From positions 46,206,042 to 46,270,041 of the forward strand of contig CM060734.1 of NCBI GenBank assembly GCA_030704615.1: a DNA stretch of 64,000 nucleotides, written 5' to 3'. Positions 56,080 to 64,000 of this stretch are shown here, in pieces. The stretch comes from Takakia lepidozioides (lineage: Eukaryota > Streptophyta > Takakiopsida > Takakiales > Takakiaceae). The translations under genes and the position numbers were made by a program. Within the stretch, counting starts at the first letter, position 1. Each line of letters starts with the position of its first letter. The notes under the pieces are model-generated. The model was not told where the DNA came from. It did no database searches and saw nothing but the letters and a program-made list of their open reading frames with translations.

Positions 56080-57690
56080 GTGATGCAAAGTGCTTCTTGC
56101 AATGATCTGCAGCCATGGTGTTCGTGTAAGGGGATAGCAACAATGCCAAAACCACGGTATGTCCGAGTGCCGAGAGTATCCTCACTTCAAACTCCTAGCA
56201 AGGATGTTGATCCTGTTCCATTGGCCCAGCAGCTTCAGGAGATGGTGGCAGAAGGCGAGGCTTCGTCAGTCTTTCTGCCAAGAAGGCCGCTGGGAGACCC
56301 TCCCTCTGACACTGACAGCAACATCCCGATGGTGCTTCGCCTGCAAGAGCTGATGTTTGGAGAGGATAACTCCCCTGCAACTGTACACGATCACATGGGA
56401 ATTCCGAAGAGGACAAACAGGGTGGAGATCACGAGTCCTCCGTTGAATGAATTGGATCATCGAAGCATTGAGGTAGCAGCTGTGAATGAGTCACAATCTG
56501 ATGCTCCGGACACAGATAATATCAACAACGCCTCAATTAACAGCTGTAGTAGGAGTGTACCGATGGTACAGCGCCTAAAAGAGCTGGCTGGAGAGGACAT
56601 CTCCCGTATTGCAATGCAAGAGGCGGGGACTTCGTCAGTTCTTCCGCAAGGATGGTCGGTGGGGCAACCTCCCCTTGACACTAACAGCAATGTCCCGATG
56701 GTGCAGCGCCTGCAAAAGCTGATCGTTGGAGATAATAGCTCTCTGGCATATGTGCCAGATCACAAGGCAAGCCAGAAGAGGAAAGGCAGGGGTACGATCC
56801 CAGGTTACCCATTGAACGAAGGAGACGCCAGAAACCCAGGAAGTATGGAGGTGGCGCCTGTGCTAAGGGCCCCAGCGGAAGCTCCAGACAGTGATAAATG
56901 CAGCCAAGCCTGGAGTAACAACTGTGGTGGGATTGTTCCGATGGCACAGCGCTTACGAGAGCTGGCGGGAGAGGAGACTTCCCATAATGCAATGCAAAAG
57001 CTGACAAACAAGGGGAAGATAGAAGGATACCCGCCTATGGCACAAAGATCCATGGAGTCAGCAGCTTTTCAAGAGGACCAAATGGAAGCTCTGGAGAGCT
57101 ATGATAGTGATGACAGTAATAACACTTGGAATGTGACTTTCCATGTCACAGAAGAGGCAACCTCCAGTGGAGAAGTGTGCCCAGTGCCTAGTATCTCAAA
57201 GCAGTTTCAGGAAGCCTTGTTAGCAGCTCCTACATCCGTGGCCAGTTATAATCCTTCTCCACACAGCTTGAAGGAACAACCATCAAACTGCATAGATCAG
57301 CTGCAAAGAGTTTTACAAAAGGAAAAGACACGGTGCTCACAGATTATGAGGGCATCAGGACAACCACTGCCTGGAGATTCACAGTGTTTGGAAATTCGGA
57401 TTCTTAAAAAGGACCTGGAAGCCCAATTTTCAACCTGCACATGCCAAGTGACCCGCGCACCTCAGAATTGGACAAGCTGTTCATCCCCTTTGTTAAGTAC
57501 ATCAACAAGTCAAGGGTTGCAAGATAGAGTTCCTACAGTGCAAGTGGTTTTCAACACTAAAGTTGCTGCAGAACTTGGACTGGATGTGGGGCGCATTGTG
57601 CGGATAAATCCACCTTGGCAGGAACTAACACCCATTAGCGAATTCACAAAGGTCATTCTCTGCACTTATTCTTGTGAAATTGTATGCTAA
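56080..57690 (+). CDS. Internally repeated protein of unknown function; probable first large exon
   Basis: A 536-codon frame. A short motif, (V/I)PM(V/A)xRL(Q/K/R)EL, recurs near residues 45, 82, 160, 205 and 286, usually followed by GE(D/E). Larger blocks repeat with a period of about 123 residues: 60-91 resembles 181-213 (SSV-LP--PP-DTNSN-PM), and 142-180 resembles 268-305 (APD-D-...PM-QRL-ELAGE). So the N-terminal half grew by tandem duplication. The C-terminus (about 455-530) looks like a folded domain: LEIRILKKDLEAQF, then VVFNTKVAAELGLDVGRIVR and INPPWQEL. That end vaguely recalls the DNA-repair scaffold SPIDR, from memory and unchecked. The gene probably continues: GT donors lie near 57647 and 57681, and short open stretches after acceptors occur at 57888 and 58417. 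Confidence 0.55.
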   Translation: MMQSASCNDLQPWCSCKGIATMPKPRYVRVPRVSSLQTPSKDVDPVPLAQQLQEMVAEGEASSVFLPRRPLGDPPSDTDSNIPMVLRLQELMFGEDNSPATVHDHMGIPKRTNRVEITSPPLNELDHRSIEVAAVNESQSDAPDTDNINNASINSCSRSVPMVQRLKELAGEDISRIAMQEAGTSSVLPQGWSVGQPPLDTNSNVPMVQRLQKLIVGDNSSLAYVPDHKASQKRKGRGTIPGYPLNEGDARNPGSMEVAPVLRAPAEAPDSDKCSQAWSNNCGGIVPMAQRLRELAGEETSHNAMQKLTNKGKIEGYPPMAQRSMESAAFQEDQMEALESYDSDDSNNTWNVTFHVTEEATSSGEVCPVPSISKQFQEALLAAPTSVASYNPSPHSLKEQPSNCIDQLQRVLQKEKTRCSQIMRASGQPLPGDSQCLEIRILKKDLEAQFSTCTCQVTRAPQNWTSCSSPLLSTSTSQGLQDRVPTVQVVFNTKVAAELGLDVGRIVRINPPWQELTPISEFTKVILCTYSCEIVC

Positions 57691-59632
57691 AACAACCTGC
57701 AAAGGGAGGTAATGAAGCCTCTTTGTCAGTGAGGCATGTGAAAACGTTCATATCTTGATGTCTTTAGTGAAGTGGGTGGTTCAATCCTCTTGCTCACAGA
57801 AAGCTATGTATGATAACTTTACTACCAGACAATAGCTACCTTCTAGTGCCCACTCAGATTGTGACAGTTTCTTAGAAACCTTGCAGTTTCACTGTCTTCA
57901 AATCAGCTCTACAATCTTCTTTCCTGTTGGTGGTGAGGTAATGGCCTCTGTTTACCAGTCCAAGCTGCTGGTATTTGGATTCAAGCCTGGTCATAATTCC
58001 CTACTTTTTCTGACCAGCACCTTCATGATTGACTGGTATGTGTCCTCAGATTTCAAGAGATTGAGTAGTAACACAATCTGCAACCAGTCTAGAAATCATT
58101 CTTTAAGCAGGATCAATCATATACTTACATATTGGAATTATGAGAATTGCCAAGGAGGGTTTACTGCAAATTTGTCTAATTATCTTCATGATTTACCACA
58201 AACGGCAACTGTTAATGTACCAATGGTGACACAGAACCTAGTCCTCCTGACAGTTCTAGTGTTAAACAGCAAATGCACCAATACAGTAGTTGAATGGTTT
58301 CTTTCCCCCGGTGATCTATAAGTGTTCAATGACAATGAGGTAACAAGTTTCTTATGGATTTTGACCAATCCTTTACTTTCTTTCACTTCATCCCTATTCT
58401 TCTCCAACACCATACAGTGAGATATGAACCCGTTTTCTCACTGCCGATTGATGTGAGCCCCCTCACAAAGGTAGTGTCTAAACCCTTTTGTTCCACCCAA
58501 GCTGGGGGCAAGGTTACGACTAACAATGTTTTTCAAGTACATTCTCCCTCTCTTTTACTTCCTCATGTCCATGGCACCCTCTGGGCCTCTGAACCACTCT
58601 CGACTTCTTCTACAGTTATATTTTCCCATTCTTTTGCTCTTCTCTGATATTGATCCTTTCTTGACTGAAGACCTACATTGAGGGTTAGATTGTTGTGGCC
58701 ATAAGCTCTTAATGGTATTTCAATGCCACCCTTTGCAAGAAATTAGGAACTCATTCCTGAAATTAAAATGCAGCATTGAGACTTGGAATAACAAGCAAGT
58801 ATTAATCTTGCTTCCCTCTTAACACCTGTGTAGAAGCCTGGACTGGAATCCTATCACTTTACAACTACTGAATTCTGTCTGATCCTGACTGGGAATCAAG
58901 ATCATGTCTTTGAATGTTGGGGCCAATATTGCACCACAGCAAATGGGGTTTTATCAAGGTACTTTTCCCCTTCTGTTGCCACTTTTGGGCCTACTTCTAG
59001 GAGTTGACCCAGATCAACAGCCTTCAAGCTGTGTTACCATGAGCACTTAACACTTCTTGTAGATGATTCTGGAGTACAATCCTCCAAAGCAAGTAACATC
59101 TAACATGCAAATGGTTCCTGATCTCTGTGCCTTCATCATCCCCCAGTTATTGGTACTGGATCAGATGAGCATCTGCTGCCTCTCAGGGATGGTACTACAT
59201 CTGGATGGGCCTTGGTTGTTTTTGTAGTAACATAATGATGATGAATGCTGGATAGTAGAGAGGCACATTTACCATGAATTAGTTCAAGTCCTCAAGTTCT
59301 CAAGACCAGTGAAGCGAGGGGAATGTCATTTCCAGGACCCTGACTGACAGTGGGCATAGTCCTTCATTCCATGTCAGCTTTTTCCCCCAGAAAGATACCC
59401 TACATCTAGACTAGTCTAGGGGCCTGATCTGCAACAGTTGTGCCGCATGGCTGTTCTACACAGCAGTTGTACCCAAAATGTTGCAATTTTACGATATTGC
59501 CCATGGGGTTGTAGATCAATATCCAACTAAAACCCAATCTGCGACTTTTCGGGCGTTGCAATTTTTGAACGGATTTCTTTGTAAGTCATTGTAACCAGTG
59601 TTGTTCTCGTATCAGGTGTAGGATATGCCTGG
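57691..59632 (+). other. Probable introns/exons or 3' part of the repeat-protein gene; not resolved
   Basis: Two short exon-like stretches bounded by AG and GT are seen: about 57886-57936 (reads FHCLQISSTIFFPVGGE) and about 58417-58470 (RYEPVFSLPIDVSPLTK). I could not join them with certainty to the frame ending at 57690. Nothing else is recognised. Confidence 0.3.
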
Positions 59633-59640
59633 TACCAGAC

Positions 59641-60488
59641 CAGTGTTGTGCAGGTTCTGCCTTTTTAAGGAACCCGCCGGGTCCGGGTGCGGGTTTTTTT
59701 TCGGAGCCAAGTCCGGGTCCGGATCCGGGTTTTTGAAATTTGGAAAATCCGGGTCAGGGTTCGGGTCCGGGTTTGTCGACACGGACTTGGGTTAGGGTCC
59801 GGGTAATTGTTGGGAAATATTAGCGGGTTCACGGGTTCGGATCCGGGTCCTAATTAATTGATTAAATAAGTTAGAAAAATAAGATTAATTAGGGATAAAA
59901 TTATTTTTGGCTGGAAAAAACTTTAAATCCTAATAATGAATTTTATTTTTAGAGACATTCCTTCAAAATATACCATGAATATGTATTGCTCATTTAACAC
60001 AAGAATTAAAATAGAAGTTTGAGTTCCATTTTCTATTTTTCAATATCAATTCTTTAAACATGTTAAGAATAGTAATATGCCTCAAGGATAGATCACTATA
60101 GCATGGATGTGTGGGATCTGGCATAATAATAATATAAGACGCCTCCTTTGGGAGGTGTAAATTATGGTCCCATAGGGCACAACGTGGTGGGCGTGGTGGG
60201 GCTGGCTGCTGCGGCCTATTGCTGCTCGTCCCGTCCACACATATGACAAAACCTACCAGATCTAAGGTGGACCCCGCATGCCACATCTAAATTTAAGACC
60301 GGGACCCAGACCTGCTACATTGGTCGCGGGTTTAACGGGTTCTGGACCCAGCAGGCGGGTCCGGTTCAGGGTTCATTTCTAATATGAACCCGGGTCAGTG
60401 TGGGTTTTTTGTGATAGCCCGGGTCTGGGTAACCCGGATCGTAACCCGCCGGGTACCCGCCTTCAAAACCCGGACCCGCACAACACTG
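59641..60488. mobile_element. Non-autonomous hAT transposon with 8-bp target duplication
   Basis: The element starts CAGTGTTGTGCAGG and ends in the complement of CAGTGTTGTGCGGG: an 11-bp perfect terminal inverted repeat extended by near matches. The octamer TACCAGAC flanks both ends directly (59633-59640 and 60489-60496), the 8-bp duplication typical of hAT. Both subterminal regions are packed with GGGTCCGGGT-type motifs in opposite orientation (59670-59850 and 60300-60480). The AT-rich centre has no transposase, so it depends on another element. Confidence 0.88.
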
Positions 60489-61379
60489 TACCAGACGTAT
60501 CACAAAACTCTCATAACAATCTGGTCTATATAATGGTGGATGTATTTTTTTCCAGATACTGGTGTAGGTATGAGTATCATAACCACAACACCAGCTGGTA
60601 TGAGATATCAATTCTGGTATCATTCCAAAGCCATCTTGAATTACAAGTTTATCAAATAGCAAGTATCAAATGAAAACAAATACAATACACATAAGGGAAA
60701 AAATATACATAAATACATGTATGTTAGGCATATGTACACATAAATTAGTATAGTACATATACCAGAGTAAATGAGGAAGACGGCGGGGGAGTACTGGTAT
60801 TGTGGCTGGTATGCAAAAACTGATACCAGCCTGGTCTGGTATATGACCAAGTATTCTCCCAAATGATACCAGACTGGTCTGGTATCTAACACCAGTGCAG
60901 ATACCAGTCCTTCACCTATATACCAGACCAACAATATTGATTGTAACCTCCTATGCATTGCATATATAAATCACAAAACTGAATCGTTTCACCATCCATC
61001 ATCCTAAGACGTATCATCCATCGAAGTTGTACCTAATTGAATAATACACCACACTTCTATCCTAAGTATTTGAACTCAACACCTCTATACTCTAACAGTT
61101 TTTATTTATTTATTTATTTATTTTTAAATAAATTTTTAAACAGGGGATGGCCCTGGTTTAATTTTATTGCATTGAAAACCCCTGATTACCAGTATCAAGT
61201 CAATGCACACTATCAATAAATCCATTGGTACTTCGTGCATATTAAGAGTTGTTTTCTATATAAACGATATCTATAAGACTTTAATATATATTTCATTTTA
61301 ATTACCATTTCCATTGTTGTATTTCACACACACATAATCTTATGAATTAATCCCCAAGTTGGTTATATCATATTGAAAT

Positions 61380-61640
61380 ATAGGATTTGTTGGCTCCTCT
61401 TTATTCTAAAGATGAGACTAACACATGTCAAAAATTGCTAACCCCTGTTGTGCCTTCCCCAGGTGTCACCTCCTCTCTTTTGTTGAAAACTAGATGAAGT
61501 GCCTCCAGATAATACCTCCCTCAGGTTTGAACAATTTATGAAGAATAAATGGATGAACTTTCAAGTTTACTATGGATGAAAGTTGATTTCGTTATTCCCA
61601 AAGAGGAGCCATATGCGACTAGCCGCTTGTTATTAATAAC
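61380..61640. repeat. Dispersed repeat shared with 7.7-8.2 kb
   Basis: The second copy of the family described at 7745-8165: the same blocks in the same order, with gaps. Confidence 0.5.
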
Positions 61641-62700
61641 TTGGCGTTATATGTACGTTCGTGTGTGTGACTACATTAATAATGGGTAGCAACTTAATTT
61701 GACATTGTACCTAATGGCTCATACAAATTTTAGAGGCCTGCAAAATTTTACGGCATGCTAAACATTTGCAACCTCTTTGGGCAATGCAACCCGAAAATAA
61801 ATAAATAAAGTTGTGACATTTTGGGTCACATAGTAGTTTTGTGACATTTTGGGCATCTAATATATGTTATGATATATTCTTCACACTATGTGATCAATTT
61901 ATTATTATCATTATTATATTTCTCTTCACATTTACTCCACTAGATCATCCCCAAAACATTTCTTTTAAAAAACTAGTTTATTGTGGAGAGTCACATTGGT
62001 CCCAAATTATGAATGACACTAGGGTAGAAGCAACCACTGTTGGTATTGGCATTTTGTGTAACCAGGCTGGTACTCGTAGATGGGTGGCTGCCTACAAAAT
62101 GAAATACCAAATGGAAACTGGTACCAAATGATTGCTTGAAATATTTACATACGAGTCTGGTATCTATATTGAAGGCTTTGTACAGTACCTACGCACTGGT
62201 ATCTATACATGTGATTAGCTAATACCAGCTGGTATCAATGATGACCTATGGTATCAAACCATATTCAAATTCATCACAAAAACAACTAGTGAAGCATCCC
62301 AATGAGGCCAAGGTGTGAATGAAACTTCTAGGTCATGTATTACACAACACAATTCAATACAAGACTACACATGAACAGATACATCACCAACCAACAAAAG
62401 TCACCAAAATGAGCCCAACCTTGTCCGTAGTGCACAAGTATCTCTCTAAATCTCAAAGCAATATAGCAAGCATCGATAGGTCGGTGGAGTAATAACTACA
62501 TTTAAACGCGTGGAGCGAGTATCAACAATGAACCCTAGTGCCTGATACCAGACTAGTCTAGTTGCCGTTTCTTTTCCAAAACCTAATTCGTCTGTGCACT
62601 GGTCTCGGCCTGTGTATCTCAAATCTGGGCCAGACAGCTGGACGTATGTTCTCTGATACCAGGTTGTTACCAGAGTTGATACTAGGAGTTCTTTCCAATA

Positions 62701-63320
62701 CCAAACCAAAGAAATCAACCTTCATGGTGCATGTGCCAGATAGTGCGTTGAACGTACGACCATGGTCCAATAAAAAACGCTTTCCAATCGTATATTTATT
62801 TATTTAAGTGGTTACAATCCTTAAGTAGAAAATATAGGATGAGCCATGATAGGAACAAGGAGCGTCTCATGCAAATATTCACATCTTTTATTTCTATCGA
62901 CTTTAAATGTCAAATAAAGACAAATTTTCAAAATTTTGTTTATTTAACTTGGTACAACTAAAAAAAATTGTCCTACATAAAGAGCTTTATATTAAGGTAT
63001 AACGACCTCATACTAGGTTTATAGTAATAGAAAGTTATTACATCTATCCAACTTGGTGCGCCATGAAAGGTGTTTCTACCTATTAGTTACAAATAAAAGT
63101 TCATCAAATTTGTCCATGATATAATCATTTAGGGTTGCACACTGACGTGACGCCAACTTGCATCAGATCCAACATTGCCCGAGTCAGTGTCCCAAACCCT
63201 TTTAGGATAGTGTGCCCGGGCTCCCTACCACGTCGGCTCCTCCTGATCGTTGCCCTGCCTTCTAGCTAGCTCCCTACCACGTCGCCCCAGCATGGAGGGC
63301 TGCCACGTCGCTGCCGCCTG
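62701..63320. other. No gene recognised
   Basis: AT-rich to about 63120. Then comes a GC-rich stretch with the sequence CTCCCTACCACGTCG present twice (63220 and 63270). Confidence 0.4.
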
Positions 63321-63440
63321 CCATACACTAATCAGTACAGTGTATGGCGGGACCACCAAGTCACCATACAATGCAATGATTAGTGTATGGAAATCCAGTG
63401 GGTCACCATACACCAATCATTGCAGTGTATGGCGACTGGA
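63321..63440. repeat. Small palindromic repeat cluster (CCATACACTAATCA)
   Basis: Bases 63321-63334 are the exact reverse complement of 63377-63390. Partial copies CCATACACCAATCA and CAGTGTATGG follow to about 63432. Possibly remains of a small inverted-repeat transposon. Confidence 0.55.
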
Positions 63441-63634
63441 ACATGCCCTATTCCACATCAATATATGAAGCGAGACGTTTGTTTTGTTTTGTAGCGTCAT
63501 TGAGATCTCGCAAACCGCGGGCCCTAGCGCGTGTGTTTGGTGCCATTGGAAAGCCCTCGATGAGGAGGGGTGCACCGGCTTGGTCTCATGATTTTTGGAC
63601 AAGCGGTGAGGGAGATCTGGAATTCCAAGTACTT

Positions 63635-63910
63635 TTGGTCGCTGGAAATTCACAAAAAATAGCAAAAATGGCAAAGTGGGCATTCGTGGGACAATGGTTG
63701 GAGCCTCAACAGGAGAGATATCAAGGGAAAGGTCTCCGGTTCAAATCTGGTCATAGGCTCTCTGCAAAAAAACTTACTTAGATGACGTTGGGCCGTTGGA
63801 AATTTGGGAAAAATAGCAAAGTGGGCATTCCTGGGAGAATGGTTGGAGCCTTGACGGGAAAGACAACAAAGGAGAGGTCATAGGCTATGTGAAAAAAATA
63901 AAATAAAAAA
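63635..63910 (+). mobile_element. Two tandem SINE-like units
   Basis: A unit of about 150 bp occurs twice (about 63635-63780 and 63790-63910): GGAAATT...AAAATAGCAAA, GTGGGCATTC, AATGGTTGGAGCC, then GGTCATAGGCT. The first unit has TGGTTGGAGCCTCAACAGG as an A-box-like block and GGTTCAAATCTGG as a B box. The second has lost the B box and ends in an A-rich tail. This fits a tRNA-derived SINE. Confidence 0.5.
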
Positions 63911-64000
63911 TGATTAGATATGGCTAAATTAGTAGACTTAGATGACTTAGATGACAGTGGACACTTGGGCCAACGGCACAGACTACTAGAGGTCGCACTT

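Larger units (their letters stand above)
59620..62700. repeat. Region dense in CTGGTA/TACCAG motifs
   Basis: By eye roughly two dozen CTGGTA or TACCAG hexamers occur on both strands outside the hAT element, many as ATACCAG or CTGGTAT and some back to back (60822-60845, 60862-60880, 62221-62236). They cluster at 60.55-60.95 and 62.05-62.70 kb with few in between. This looks like subterminal repeats at two ends of a larger element, but I found no convincing terminal repeats and no transposase. Confidence 0.5.

Overview
The window is eukaryotic nuclear DNA from a streptophyte (green plant lineage). Spliced genes with GT-AG introns match plant-specific families: an inositol-phosphorylceramide glucuronosyltransferase, a FAD4-type plastid desaturase, a plastid START-like protein and a Lifeguard/BI-1 protein. 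Between them lie Ty3/gypsy, hAT, CACTA-like and SINE-like elements and many broken PLS-type PPR copies. I cannot name the species. The regular PPR sequences and a gypsy element carrying a DNA methyltransferase suggest a non-seed plant or a charophyte-grade lineage rather than a flowering plant, but this is inference.

Layout. 2.0-5.1 kb (-): first of three IPUT1-like genes. 5.1-33 kb: about 28 kb of repeats and dead genes. It holds a tRNA-derived SINE candidate (7.6 kb), an array of alternating palindromes (8.8-9.8 kb), fragments of an OSB-type PDF motif joined to PPR repeats (9.9-13.0 and 25.6-30.0 kb), a GGCTGTGAC minisatellite (13.0-13.5 kb), a gypsy element encoding gag, protease, a DNMT3-like cytosine methyltransferase, RT/RNase H and an integrase with a C-terminal PHD-like finger (14.1-22.2 kb), a decayed relative in opposite orientation (22.3-25.4 kb), and a GC-rich transposon-like stretch (30.6-32.2 kb). 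33.5-36.5 kb (-) and 38.2-41.1 kb (+): the other two IPUT1-like genes, head to head. 42.9-57.7 kb: a gene-rich stretch with a Lifeguard/BI-1 gene (+), a FAD4-like desaturase (-), a plastid START/cyclase-like gene (-), a METTL2/6/8-type methyltransferase (-) and an internally repeated protein of unknown function (+). 57.7-64 kb: mostly repeats, including a non-autonomous hAT element with an 8-bp target duplication.

The host genes do not form a pathway. The three IPUT1 copies share the same five-exon structure and identical internal exon lengths, so they are recent duplicates feeding sphingolipid (GIPC) synthesis in the Golgi. The most unusual content is the methyltransferase-bearing retrotransposon (two diverged copies), the PDF-PPR chimeric pseudogene family, and the palindrome array in which two stem types alternate with compensated base changes. 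Exon boundaries were set by eye from reading frame, splice sites and agreement among the three IPUT1 copies; none was checked against RNA.
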